From: Sabellastarte sp. h YS-2021
Lineage: Eukaryota > Annelida > Polychaeta > Sabellida > Sabellidae
Assembly: GCA_964017235.1 (NCBI GenBank)
Contig: OZ024936.1
Location: 50,519,028-50,583,027, forward strand
DNA: 64,000 bases
Reading direction: 5' to 3'
The notes under the pieces were generated by a model that saw only the letters and a list, made by a program, of their open reading frames with translations, was not told the origin of the DNA and ran no database searches. Shown in pieces: positions 52,001-61,622 of the stretch; position 1 is the first letter of the stretch; each line of letters opens with the position of its first letter. The translations under genes and the position numbers were made by a program.

Positions 52001-55000
52001 TCCAAAGATCGTGCAAAGTACTAGGGAAAATGTACACACAGAAGTCACATACAGGAAGTCATGGGTAGTACAGAATGTCACAGTATGAGACAAGTCTAGC
52101 AGTCCATAGATGAATGAAGTGCTATACCAAAAAAAAAGTATAGGTGTTGGCAATAGTTTCTGTGGTGCAATAGAGGCATTAAGTATATAAATTCTACTGG
52201 GACAAGATTCATCATATTGTGTGTGAAGAGGTTAAATTAAACAACTCACTGTCAGTACAATGATCAGACACTTGATGTATAATCCCTGCAGCTTCATGGC
52301 CTGTTATAAAAGTACATTTAAAAAGGATTTTCAAAAGAATCATCTAAAACTGCAAAGATGCCACCTCAGTATCTTCCTACATAAGCTTAGGGCCTTGTTG
52401 GTTTTATTGAGTTAAATTTTTGATTTTCATTCTGATTTGCAAAGAAAAAAACTGACATGTCTGAACCCAGAACCAGCACTTGCCATACAACCAACACCTT
52501 CATCACAGCCCCCATCACCACCCAGACAGAGACGAAAGAAGCCATGGATCTGCCAAAGGAATGATAAAGTCTGTCAAATAACCTCTTGGCTGAGTTAATA
52601 AAGCTGACATTCCAGTTAACAAGAATTTTATGAGGATACCCCTTTTTCAACCTCACTGAAGAGCGCATACATCACCACTTGACAGAGGAAGCCACTAGCA
52701 TAAAGCTGGCAGTAACACTCAGATATTTGGCTATTGGAAAACAAACTACAAGTCCTTGGCCTATCACTGGATGATTGCACGAAGCACCATATGTAAATTT
52801 GTCCTTAAAGTCTGCCGTGCCATCCTAGCGGAATTCCAGAAAGAGTATTTGCATGCTCCACCACTTCTGAAGAATAATGTTGGAGTGAATTTAACAACTA
52901 CAGGGTTTCTTTTCCCTGTTTCTGGTAGCCCTGGTTGACACTAAATACTGATTCATTTGAGTAGATGTTGGGGACTGTAGATCGTTGTCAGTTGCACAAA
53001 CTTTCAATGCTGCAAGTTGAAGGCAAAAATAGAGGATGAGGATCGCACCTTGAGGCTTCCACCACCTGAACCCTTAAGGGGGGAGGGCTTCTTTTACACT
53101 ATTTTTTGCACTATTTCTTGATGATGCTTTCACCCTGAACCCAATGGCTAGTGAAACCATACAGCAGAAAATGACTAAATATTAATGAGAAGATTCAGGG
53201 TCCTACTCAATACAACAGAGCAACAACCCAAGATTGTTAGAGACATGGTATTAACATGTGTTGTGTCACACAACATCCTGAGGACACATCAAAGAGGAGG
53301 AGCCCGCCCTATGAGGCTACCAGCAGACAGACATACCACAATCATACACAACAGCTGACCAACATCAGCACACCACCTCCCCTCCCACCATCCAGCAGCA
53401 AGAGCGACCACAGCATTCATCACAGCCCCTATAGCAGCTGCAGCAAAACCTTCACTGCCAGTACCCATCAGTCCCTTTCAGGACCACTGCTGCTTTAAAG
53501 GTTCTTCCCAGGACCACTGCTAATTCACAGGTCCCTCTCAAAAACAGTTAATAAGCTACATGTTCAAAACCAAACAAAAACATAACACTGTTCCACACTA
53601 AACATATCCCCTTCACCCACAAATACAAAATATGAATGGGTGAGTGACTGTTCCCACAGAGGCTTGACAGGCCTGAGATGATATGTGCTGCTTCTTTTCC
53701 CATGGCAGCTGAGTAAGACTGTGGGTTGAAAGTCTTTCTTTGACTCATCGTGAAATGCAACTGTCTTGATGTCCCTGACACTTTGGACTGTTACTGGTTG
53801 GAGGAATTGACTTGCTTGTGATGTTTGAATCATCTGTGTTTCAGGTATTGTCAGGATGTACTCCCTTGGAGAGGTTGCTGTGGTTGTTGCTGAGTAAAGA
53901 GAGTTTGTGGCACATAGGTTGAAGTGACACTGGTTGGTGTTCAGAATGTACTCTGCTGTGACTGGTGGACCCTCTCCTCTGCCTTGCTCTGTATCCCACA
54001 AGTTTTTAAGCATGAGCCCCGTTAGAGCTTGCGCTTCTACAGATCACTTTTTTACGTCTCCGGACTTTGATGAAATTGACAACACCTGTGCATTCTGAAT
54101 TTGCCTCTCTTGCCCTCCAATAGCTAAAAGGACACATGTCCTTTTGACTTTTTCCCATACATATGTCCTTCTTGCATAGGACTTTCATGAATTGTGGCAC
54201 AGAGTGATAACTATTTCTCTGCCCACTGAAGTTAAGCGGCAATGGCCTATGTTAGTACTTGGATGGGTGACCGTCTCAGATCGGGACCAGCTGTGGGATG
54301 TATCTAACTTGGAATTACTTTGTGTCACGAGACTTTCGAAGATGCACTACTCATGTCTCTGATGGCTTTGCGCTCGCGCTAGGAGACCAAAACACCTTTT
54401 GGCCTTGTTTTAGTCTCATTACTATAAGTCTAAAAGTTTTTTTGTCCAAGTACTCCACCTCTGTTACCAGGTAGTTATAGAATGTTGTTCTGGTAGTCTC
54501 CTGTCTTGGCCCCAAAAAGAGCTTTTCATTGACTTCATCTGTGAAAAATTATCTTGGACCTCCTGGTCTACTGATGATGGCTGGGACACTACACTGGTAC
54601 TGGCAGTGCTGGAAATGGATGACTGGTGTGTGTCAGAGTAAATGCTGGTCTCTATGCTGTCTGTGTCTGTAGAGCCTCTGGATAAGTCATGCGTGTAGCC
54701 TGCACTGACACTGAGTCCTCTGTGTGATGACTCGATCCCTGAGGACTTGCTGATGCTCTTCCTTCTGATGTGTGATATGCAAAACTGAAACTTGTCCTGT
54801 ATCCAGTGCTATCAGTCAGCTCCTTCGGTTCTGGCCAGACTTTGACTATGTGAGCTTGCCATGGCATCTTGTTTGGGACTCGCACCATATCTTGCAGAGT
54901 TTGTGTCCTCTGGTGAAGCTTTCCCAGAGTCTATACTTCCTTGCCTTGTTCTTGAATAGCTTATTGATCTTGTCATACAGTTCCTTGTGGCCCTTCACAA

Positions 55001-58000
55001 AATCAATTATCACCTCATCAGACATGTTTCCCCTGCTTCACAGCTCTGAAGCCTCAATCTCAACTCTTTCTGTCCTCTGTCTCTTCTCTTGTAGTGCCTC
55101 CTCCTCCTGTGCCCTGTCCCTTTCCTCTTCTGTCTCCTCCCTCTATGGCTTGCAAGTTTCCTCCTCTGTGTCTTCCGTCTGTGATCTCTCCCTTTCCTCC
55201 TCTCCCTCTGTAACCTCTCAGCTTCATCTCTTTCCCTCTACTCACTCTACTCCATCTTCGCCCTACTCCTCTAGATGTCAGCAGCTGTATCCCCCAACTC
55301 AAACTTTGTAGGTGTGTCTGCAGGGACTTCTATCTTCCTGGTACTCTTCTTTGCTTTCTTACGGGCCATCATAAAGCACTTCACAGTGGCGTTTTAAAAA
55401 ACAAAAAGCCTATCTGCTAGCTAGCAAAAGTTTTATTGGTGCACTAAATCCTAACTTTATTTCCAATAAAACAAAAGCCTACCTCAACACTATTTGTTGT
55501 CATCTGTTGGTGTTGAAAATCCAATGTATTCTGTGTGCTGCCTTGCCCTTTATAGCCACAGATCCCATAACCGACAAGACATGAAAGAAAGACATGAAAC
55601 CGGCCTGTCCTATATACTTCCTGGCTTGTCTGTTGCTTTAACTGCCATGTCAGTTTCTTGTTACACCTCATCCTCCTGTGTTCCCAGCTTGTCATACTGT
55701 GAAGAAACTGAATCTGCGGGCCTGGGAGCCTTCTGTCTTGATGTGAAGCCACAAAGTCTTGTCTTGGTAGATTAGGACAGGTCTGTTTCCTTTAAGTACC
55801 GTCAATATTGTTCTACAGCTTGTCATGGTGTGAGACCAGGGTACTTTGTATACGGGAGGCTGGAAAAGTGATTCCCAATAAGATAGTAACACTATAGGAT
55901 TGGATTGGGAGTGACCACGATAAGCTGTACACAGACAAAGACAGGCCAGTTTGCTGGTGGGCAGAGCTACAGTTGGGATGAAGAATAGGAGGTTTGGTGA
56001 AATATCAAACATGCTTGATACTTTGCAAATGGACCCAAGAGTAGGGAAAGGGTTGGTTCCAGTTCAACATTCATGTTACTCACAACGAATTATAACGGGT
56101 ATGTCACAATGTATAGTTAAGGGGATGGAGGAAAATGATCTGAGTATTGCTTCTTCTCTGGAGTTATATAATTAACTTGGTAGTTACTATTGTTTCCAGT
56201 ACAGAAGAAGCTTAACATACTAGTATTCAACTGGGAAAACAACCTGAGTAGTTGTAAATATTTTAAATTTTTTATCTCTAACAGACTTGCTCCAAGTCTT
56301 TGTTTTTGTATCCATCATTAACCCAGATAGATAAACTTGAAATGGAAACGTACAGGAATCCATTATACCACAACTATTCTAGAGTAAGGAAGATAGCTTG
56401 GGAAAAAAAACAAATTTTTGTAAAGTCTGCCTGTTTCTCCAAATGCCATAGAGTACCCATATAATATATTACACAAAAGACAAAGGACTTGGTGAAAATC
56501 TATATTCCTAAGCAAGACAAATTAAACAATCCAGTATAGTGATGAAATTAAAAAAATATATACCAGGGTTGTTTGACTTTTATTATCCACCACTTTACTT
56601 AAATAACCAGTTACATAAGTTGACTTTTATATAAAAAAGGAACTTTACGGATTGCCTTATCACTATGTTGCAAACACAAAAACTTTATATTTTCAACTTG
56701 TAATTGTCCTTTAAAAATTTAAATATTTCAGTGTGAGTAAAGAATATGCCAATATGGTTGGGATTACCCAAAACACGTGGGAGAAAGTGCTTGTACTCCT
56801 TTTCACTGTAGAAATGTGCATCACTGTGGCAAATTCCACACATTAGAACCTGTAGAAAATAAACACATTTATATATTTTAGACATTGTATATGTTTCTGA
56901 AACATTATTTGTGGTTAAATCATTTTAAATGACTGTTGAAGAGGTGAATTTTCATTTATAACACAGTATCTGTAAAGAATTGAAGAATTTAAAACATACA
57001 TTATAATAGCTAACAAATAGTATATGGCAAAATAATGTATGAAAAGAATTGACATTGCACGGAGTTATGCTAATTACTATTTATTAACATTGGTTGTTGT
57101 CATTGTGTTCTAAAACCCACATCAAGGTCTTATTTTCACACAAGGTGGGATATAGAGTAAGGATTCTAAAATGCGCCAGAAATCTAAAATTCGCCACCTC
57201 TAAAACCTTACTTAATTCTATGAAAAAAAAAAGTTTTGTCTCAAACTCCGTATTTTTCAGTTCAAAATGCCTTAATCTGCTATACATTCAACAAAGCTCA
57301 CCTCAGTTCATGTTATTTCATTACTATTTTCCACTTGTGGCGAATTTCAGATGTTTGGTGAATTTTTAGATTTCTTACTCTACCCCTGACTTGGATCCAC
57401 ATTAGTACTCTAGAATTTTATCAGGAATTTTTTTGCCAATATCTGGTTCCAGATTGTTTGGTTATGAGTTAAATATTAAAAATTATTTATAATGACCCGA
57501 TTTGTCATTTATCTGACTACTTTATACCCCATTCACACTATAGGTGTTATACCCCGTGCTAGTACGCATTGGGCCAAATGCCCCTGTTCTTCAACTACCA
57601 CCTGACATCTGTATGTGAGCTTGTGACACAGTGGCAAACCGTCAAACTCCTGAGCATCCTTGGGAATTTTCAAATGTTAAAAATTTTACCTCTGGATTTG
57701 GAACTGTGAGCATGTGCAGATGAAATGCGCCAGAAATCTAAAACCATGGTTGTTTACTAGGTTGCAGGGTGTTCAGAACTCCCTCTGTCGAGTAGTCACT
57801 AGATCCTCGAGGTACACTCATACAACTCTACATCTGGAAAAACTACATTGGCTACCAGTCAAATACAGGGTTCTTTTCAAAATTGGGTTGATCACATATA
57901 AAGTCCTTAAGTATGGTCAACCTGTGTACCTCAAGGATAAACTTCATCCATATACCTCATCAAGGAACACCAGACGTAGCAGTCCAAAATACAAATTCCT

Positions 58001-59073
58001 TCAAGTTCCTTCTTTTGACTCTAAAATACATAAGTCTCATAAGTATCTTACCAAATCTTTCAGCCATCATGCACCTGCTTTCTGGAACTCACTTCCTGTC
58101 CATGTAAGAACCAGTCCATCTGTCACATCCTTCAGGAAGCACCTGAAAACTCACCTTTTTAAATCTGCTTTTCCGACCTAGATTCTTCCCCACGTTCACA
58201 CCCACAACCATCGGAATACAGACCTGGACACGTCCCCCACTATGACTTGGAAATTATACATGATTAGTTAGCGCACTGAGTTCCCCTTGGGGAAGATATT
58301 GCGCCTGCAAAGCAGTAGATTTAGATTTAGTTATTTACAGTTATACACCATGTCCAGTCAGTGGTCCCGTATACCTTATGGATACTCCAAACCTCTGAAG
58401 ATATGAGGGCATCCCCTGGGAGGCAGTTCTGCCGCCAAGCAAAACTTCTAACCATGGGGTATACCACCTGTAGCATGAATAGGTACAAATTTTGAATGAT
58501 TGGTCTTTTCACCTTTTTTGTTTACTTTTACAGGGTACTCCCCTGTGGGTACCCCCCAATTCTTGTACTAGCTGATTCTTATTTACATGAAATGAAAATC
58601 ATTGATCCATAATTGCTCTGCGCTGAAGTAGCAGGTGTCTTTATCCATGGAGATCAAAGACAGCCAAAGATGTTGAAGTGAAAAAAAACCCTGTGTCATT
58701 AAACCTTTAATGTTTTAATACTTTTCCAACTACTGTATAAGTTGAAATGTTCACTAGCCATTAATATCAGCTATTTCAGCTGACAAGTTTGGACAGTAAA
58801 ATTAATTTCAAGTCAAATTTTAAACCTGTATTAATCTCTTAAGTAGAACGTAGCCATTAGTGAAAATTAATTCCAGTAATTATTTTCTGACTATTGAAGA
58901 ATTAGTGAAGCTTTCTTGTAGCTAAAATTTCTACCTGTACGATTACTTATCTTTATTGTTAGAAGTACCTTCACCACAAGCCCTCCATCTGGTATATCTG
59001 GATAATCTTCAATCACAGTTTTCAGTTCATTAGTTTTCTCCGCAACAAGTCTCTTATTCTTGGGCTTATCCAT
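40022..59073 (-). CDS. Zinc-dependent alcohol dehydrogenase, MDR family, copy C (10 exons, 367 aa)
   Basis: Paralogue of the gene at 10190-35265, convergent with it. Exons in order: 59073-58969, 56849-56768, 52300-52250, 50828-50681, 50124-49964, 44664-44555, 43709-43646, 43332-43214, 41319-41167, 40132-40022 (TAA last). All introns are GT-AG, with the same phases as copy B, summing to 1104 nt. Catalytic zinc residues are Cys42 (CGICHSD), His64-Glu65 and Cys159 (LVPCSG). Structural cysteines are 96, 99, 102 and 109, with six residues in the last gap. The Rossmann motif GPGGLG is at 191-196 and Asp217 favours NAD. Exon 4 is two codons longer than in B and exon 1 two codons shorter. There is no signal peptide. 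The enzyme is probably cytosolic with an unknown alcohol/aldehyde substrate. The start is the first ATG (MDKPKNKRLVAEKTNELKTV). Confidence 0.9.
40155..40495. repeat. About 17-bp degenerate tandem repeat in intron 9 of ADH copy C
   Basis: About 20 imperfect copies of GGTTCAAATAAATGTCT run in direct tandem, with variants in TACATG for AAATG. It begins about 20 bp beyond the exon 10 acceptor side, within the intron. Just after it, ATTAAAAAACGCATAGAC occurs twice (40512-40555). Confidence 0.88.
41320..43213. other. Intron 8 of ADH copy C
   Basis: Apart from the LINE tail at 42150-42395 I see no element with defined ends. A 77-aa minus frame at 42893-43126 shows no domain and is not conserved in copy B. 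Confidence 0.4.
42150..42395 (+). mobile_element. CR1-like LINE 3' end fragment
   Basis: CTCCCACAATCAGTCCGATC and the following bases encode a remnant LPQSVRS...TGF.SQLKAYLFRLAYPP, the usual C-terminus of CR1-group reverse transcriptases, with a stop in place of one codon. The 3' UTR ends GCGCTATATAAATGTTTCTA with TTCTA repeats. Confidence 0.7.
44150..44237 (+). mobile_element. LINE 3' tail fragment
   Basis: GGTTATGTTGTGCCTTAGAA, GGGGAGATTAAG and CCAGTTAGAATTAAAAT match the 3' UTR of the fragment at 28300-28381. Only the tail is present. Confidence 0.65.
45052..45640. mobile_element. GGGCC-type MITE in intron 5 of ADH copy C
   Basis: The left end GGCCCACATTCACGAAAGGT and the inverted right end GGCCTGTATTCACGAAAGGT are both followed inward by CTTAG. 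Flanks are CTG on both sides. The interior carries repeated GTCTTA and TTAAGAC words in both orientations. No ORF. Same family as 61023-61557. Confidence 0.85.
46960..47725 (-). repeat. Shared intronic block, copy C version (part 1)
   Basis: The reverse complement aligns in pieces with 30535-30840 of copy B: the TTCAAGCTTTATCCAAAATTA stretch, GTGGTTAAACTTT, and the TATAATAGATAATT hairpin start. Several frames of about 60 aa here are not coding. Confidence 0.55.
48145..48361. mobile_element. Intact 217-bp MITE, mariner-like TA target duplication
   Basis: The ends GTGGTGGTGGACCAGTTCAC and its complement match over about 47 bp with no mismatch seen, including the GCCCGGGTACC part. TA flanks it on both sides (48143-48144 and 48362-48363). 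No ORF. Confidence 0.9.
48430..48565. repeat. CAAGTTGCAACTTG palindrome cluster
   Basis: At least five copies of ACAAGTTGCAACTTGTAC or close variants lie in 130 bp inside the outer MITE segment. Each is a self-complementary 14-18-mer. Confidence 0.8.
48760..49215. mobile_element. Decayed relative of the 904-bp foldback element, split by a SINE
   Basis: 49,000-49,170 holds the same modules as 39086-39989: TCATCTGGTGCTCACCACAT, TGATCACCAGATGATG and AAGTAAGTGG. The right end reads AAAAGGGGCTCC like the other element's end. The left part before the SINE is only about 30 bp and poorly conserved. Confidence 0.7.
48801..48955 (+). mobile_element. tRNA-derived SINE, family 2 (155 bp)
   Basis: The head GAGGTCCTCAGTGGCCTAGT has an A box (TGGCCTAGTGG) and B box (GGGTTCGAGTCCC); the body ends GGGACGTAAAACCCCAACTT. 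It is flanked by a perfect 14-bp duplication, TTGTTAGCACTACA (48787-48800 and 48956-48969). It shares the ACGTAAAACCCC end with family 1. It is inserted in a foldback element. Confidence 0.93.
49241..49490 (-). repeat. Shared intronic block, copy C version (part 2)
   Basis: The reverse complement matches 29471-29690 in copy B: GTCTCTATTATTTTGCATAA, GGAGAGTTAAAACTACATTA, CTCAGTACAGTGCATT and AATTAGTTCAGTGGGTACAT. It is separated from part 1 by the MITE cluster and the foldback/SINE. Confidence 0.6.
50519..50679. repeat. Tandem repeat abutting the exon 4 donor of ADH copy C
   Basis: GGCAAATTTTACATTATTCT followed by CTTACTCTAAGCCAGTATTC occurs at about 50545-50585 and 50607-50647, and the AAGCCAGTATTCTCAC part a third time ending at 50677. 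In gene orientation the repeat begins immediately after the GTATGT donor. Confidence 0.82.
50860..51063. mobile_element. Foldback element in intron 3 of ADH copy C
   Basis: The left arm (GGATGTTATGTTTTTGGATG, CATTTGTCTGTCTATTTG, ATAACTCCAAAAG) and right arm (CTTTTGGAGTTATCAT, AAACAAACAGACAGAGAGAC, AATGAATGCACTCAAGAACA) are inverted over about 75 bp each, around a loop of about 55 bp. No ORF. Confidence 0.75.
51395..51505 (+). mobile_element. Degraded family-2 SINE tail
   Basis: TTCGACTCCCACAAGTGACA, ATGCTGAGCACCTGTCAAAA and TTGACTGTTGAAGGTAAAAT match the second half of 48801-48955 with scattered substitutions. Confidence 0.65.
52370..53480 (+). pseudogene. Broken Harbinger transposase
   Basis: Starts ATGCCACCTCAGTATCTTCC, parallel to ATGCCACCTTTTAATGGAAG at 15003, then AGGGCCTTGTTGGTTTTAT. 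Later pieces align: AGCACCATATGTAAATTTGT with CTGCCGTGCCATCCTAGCGG (residues about 150-165 of the intact protein), AACTACAGGGTTTCTTTTCC, and GTATTAACATGTGTTGTGTC with CACAACATCCTGAG near the C-terminus. There are many frameshifts and deletions, including loss of the first catalytic Asp region, so no product is possible. Confidence 0.75.
53560..55380 (-). pseudogene. Broken MADF-like partner gene
   Basis: Read on the minus strand, fragments match the intact partner at 17625-18686: the stretch around 54940-55030 (ATTGATTTTGTGAAGGGCCA and AAGGAACTGTATGACAAGAT) corresponds to IVEFVKLHPELYDKE, and 53700-53760 to FHDESKKDF-like text before the tail. The Ser/Glu-rich stretch at 55060-55310 is low complexity. 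There are several stops and frameshifts. Confidence 0.6.
54200..54300 (+). mobile_element. 5S rRNA-derived SINE fragment inside the decayed Harbinger
   Basis: CTGAAGTTAAGCGGCAATGG and GTTAGTACTTGGATGGGTGA followed by CCGTCT match the 5S internal promoter, in the same altered form as 29397-29470. A conventional body is not delimited; sequence to about 54420 (TTTGCGCTCGCGCTAGGAGA) may belong to it. Confidence 0.72.
57144..57385. mobile_element. MITE in intron 1 of ADH copy C
   Basis: The left arm (GGGATATAGAGTAAGGATTC, AAAATGCGCCAGAAATCTAA, AATTCGCCAC) and the right arm (GTGGCGAATTTCAGATGTTT, GGTGAATTTTTAGATTTC, TTACTCTACCCC) are imperfect inverted repeats of about 55 bp. A solo piece of the left arm, ATGCGCCAGAAATCTAAAA, recurs at 57724-57742. 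Confidence 0.75.
57535..57725. repeat. Repeat shared with 35748-36545
   Basis: A shorter version of the dispersed element between the two ADH genes, with the same ordered words (CATTCACACTATAGG to GTGAGCATGTGCAGATGA). It ends where the CR1-like tail begins. Confidence 0.5.
57745..58330 (+). mobile_element. 5'-truncated CR1/L2-type LINE 3' end
   Basis: It contains the C-terminal 140 residues of a reverse-transcriptase ORF, then a 3' UTR ending GATATTGCGCCTGCAAAGCA with GATTTAG repeats. A minus-strand tail copy lies at 32625-32720. It is inserted next to the repeat at 57535-57725 in intron 1 of copy C. Confidence 0.82.
57753..58181 (+). pseudogene. C-terminal fragment of a CR1/L2-group reverse transcriptase
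   Basis: The frame reads LQGVQNSLCRVVTRSSRYTH, LHWLPVKYRVLFKIGLITYK, FSHHAPAFWNSLPVHVRTSP and FRKHLKTHLFKSAFPT, the conserved end of CR1/L2/Rex1-group proteins (LHWLPV and FWNSLP are hallmarks). The polymerase domain itself is absent. The fragment has no stop, so it is not very old, but it cannot be functional. Confidence 0.85.
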
Positions 59074-60077
59074 TGTTTAACAACTCGAATGTACATATAT
59101 TGTCAACGCTATTGCTGATATTTTCAGTACTGATAAACTTCTTCCTTACAAAACAGAATAGAAAGACTTAAATTAGTTTAATGCATGGTTCTTAGATGTC
59201 TCCTCTTATACTGATATATTCTCTTGTGAAAGTCAATGTCCATGGAGATTAGTCGTTGTTATACAATAAATTAATAATGTGGTTGTCTTTTGAAGTGCAT
59301 TTTCAAATGTGAATTTTGTGAAAGCAGAAATATACCTTTAATTGTGGGAAATTCTTGCCAAATCCATGTTTCTTATAACAATTTTGAGCCATTCATATTA
59401 TAATTGCACATGTTTACTGAATTTTGCTTGTTGATTAATATAATTTTAAGATTATGTCACCAGTTGCAAATTTTACCTGTTGCAAGAAATTATATCTACT
59501 ACTGTATGTGTAAATAGCCCAAAATATTCATTATCATAATCAATTCATTGTTAGACGACCTAATTCAGCTTGCAAAAGATGAAAGTAATTGTAAGGATGA
59601 GGGTAAAGTCTATATGACAATAAAATAATCTGTAATCATGTGAACAGAAAAAAGAAGATATTTAAACAGTCATAGTGATTGAGCTTCCAAATGTGACTAG
59701 GCTTAATGAGAGAAGAAATTCACCAATGTTAAAGTTAGTGCGATTAAAATATTAAGGTCATCATTCAGCAACTTTTAAAACATTAATCCTTGAAATGGTA
59801 AACTTAAGGTTAGCCATTACTGGGATTTTAACTCACTTCAAAACGAAAGTCTATATTAGTCACCTACCAAATATGAATGAAATTCATAACAATAAATTTT
59901 TAAAAACATACAGTTTATCAGCTCTTATTCTTTTTGCCTGGCCAATGCTAACTAAAAATCTAGTACATGTGTAGTTAACTGCTGGATGATGAAATTATAA
60001 TTGATATTTTTTTACAATCCTGTCATGTTTATTTCATGATAGGCCCATCAGTGCATCTCAAATATTTCCATGAACTG
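59074..60077. other. Upstream region of ADH copy C
   Basis: AT-rich, with no recognisable exon, TATA box or named repeat. It should include the promoter of copy C, but I cannot pick out elements by eye. Confidence 0.35.
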
Positions 60078-60970
60078 GGGCCGTATTCACTAAACCTCCT
60101 TAATTTTAAGGTCCCTTTATTAAAGGAAGGTGAAAAATCTCCAGTGGTAAGTGCATGACCTTTAAAATGCTATTCACTAAACCTCCTTTGTGGTTTCCTT
60201 ACCACAGGAGACCTTAAATAAAGGATCCTTTATTACAGGAGTGTATTCATTCATCTGATTGTTTAAAAACGTTTTTTCACAAAGGCATCTTTATCTTTCC
60301 CTTACTTTTGCATTTTGTTCTTTCCTTATTACTTATTCTGTGTAAGATCAGTGTGATAATGTATTTTCTATTGCCGTTTAAGGTGATATTTTATATTTTA
60401 GGAAATAAATGCCTAGCTTTTGAAGATTTTTGTATTGCATACTATACTGTGGTATTAGCCACTTTTCATAAAGATATTGTGACACACCCATCACATACAA
60501 ATTCATTGGGTTTGATGCCAGTCAATGAATTATCCCATGCATTTTAAAGAAAGAAGTATGGCGATATAAATGATACAACATGGAGAAAACAGGTGTAAGA
60601 ACAGTTTTTTAATTATTTTTAGCAAATATCAGAACACCTCGCCAATAACCTCATTTTAGTTAAAAAGTCAAATCACCAAAATTCCCCTTTATCATAAAGG
60701 TAGTCACATGCTTACCTAGGAAGTTAAGGAGAAGAAGCACGGATTCATCAGTAAAGGAAGGTTAGTGAATACCAAAACTAAAGATTTCCTTGAAAATTAA
60801 GGAATTCCTAGATTTTTAAGGTTTCCTTGAAATTCAAGCAAAAAAAGTAAGGCTCCTTTGTTTGGAGGAAGTTTAATAAATACCAAAACAAAGAAAGGTT
60901 CAAGAAATAAAGGAAATGCTTACTTTTAAGGGTTCCTTGGATTAAAGGAGGTTTAGTGAATACGGGCCCT
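60078..60970. mobile_element. GGGCC-type MITE, CCTCC/GGAGG variant
   Basis: The left end GGGCCGTATTCACTAAACCT and the inverted right end GGCCCGTATTCACTAAACCT, both continuing CCTT, are flanked by CTG on each side (before 60078 and at 60969-60972). Internal repeats of AAGGAGGTTTA, AAGGTCTCC and TTAAGGAA words run in both orientations. It contains a 79-aa frame (60308-60547) with no recognisable domain. Confidence 0.8.
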
Positions 60971-60984
60971 GGACTTCAAACAAT

Positions 60985-61622
60985 GTACTGGTTTCCTCTG
61001 CCCATTAATCTAACCATCATGATCTGGACCAGGATTCACAAAAGGTCTTAGGCAAAAGATTGTCTTAACTTTAAGAGAAAAGTCTTAACTGTGCGAGAAT
61101 TTTGTCACAAAAATATTTGATGGGGATCTATACTTCCTATAAAAGTAATTTCTGTGGATTGTAATAGAAATTTACACCATTTAATTACCTATAAATTTCG
61201 ACATTTTACCTTGTTGTGGTAAAAATATTGTCATAAAAATAGCTGACAATAAAACACAAAGACTACTATTTTTTACATAATTTTACCCAAAAAAGTAACA
61301 AATCTGTTGTATAATTTTGAAGAGCATGTTTGGTATATTTATCGATGAAAAATGTTTTTGTTTTACTAAAATTTGTTAATTTGAATTCAAAGTAGTTTAG
61401 ACTTTTTGCACAAATTTTGTCTCAGCTAAGATTTTGCTAAGCACTTTTTGTGAATCCCAATTTAAGAGAAATCTTAGCAAAGACAAAAGTCATAACTTTA
61501 AGACTGGTCTAAGCAAAAAAAATTGTCTAAGACTTAAGACCTTTTGTGAATCCCAGCCCTAAACTATACATTGTTGAAAGTGGTGTTAAAACTCAAATAA
61601 ATAAATAAATAAGTAAATTGAA
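60985..61622 (+). mobile_element. Family-1 SINE interrupted by a MITE
   Basis: GTACTGGTTTCCTCTGCCCA and ACCATCATGATCTG are the SINE body. It resumes after the MITE as CTATACATTGTTGAAAGTGG, TGTTAAAACTCAAATAAATA and AATAAATAA. The 5' head is missing or lies beyond the MITE at 60078-60970. Confidence 0.75.
61023..61557. mobile_element. GGGCC-type MITE inside a SINE
   Basis: The left end GACCAGGATTCACAAAAGGT and the inverted right end GGCTGGGATTCACAAAAGGT, both followed by CTTA, are flanked by CTG and CTA. The interior has GTCTTAACTTTAAGA and its complement. Same family as 45052-45640. Confidence 0.82.

Larger units (their letters stand above)
52340..56075. mobile_element. Decayed two-gene Harbinger in intron 2 of ADH copy C
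   Basis: Layout copies the intact element: a broken transposase on + (about 52370-53480) and a broken MADF partner on - (about 53560-55380). The right end, GGTTCCAGTTCAACATTCA at about 56052-56070, belongs to the terminal repeat family of 13533-20089 and 28616. The segment 55.5-56.05 kb shares its GGCTTGTC, CAGACAA and AAATATCAAACATG words. The left end is missing. Confidence 0.7.

Noticed and set aside
54200-54300. Possible 5S rRNA gene
   Set aside because: Only the internal control region is conserved and the rest of the 5S sequence does not match; a similarly altered copy occurs at 29397-29470.
55060-55311. Ser/Cys-rich plus ORF and Gly/Arg-rich minus ORF
   Set aside because: A CT-rich low-complexity stretch derived from the acidic part of the decayed MADF partner gene; both frames are by-products.
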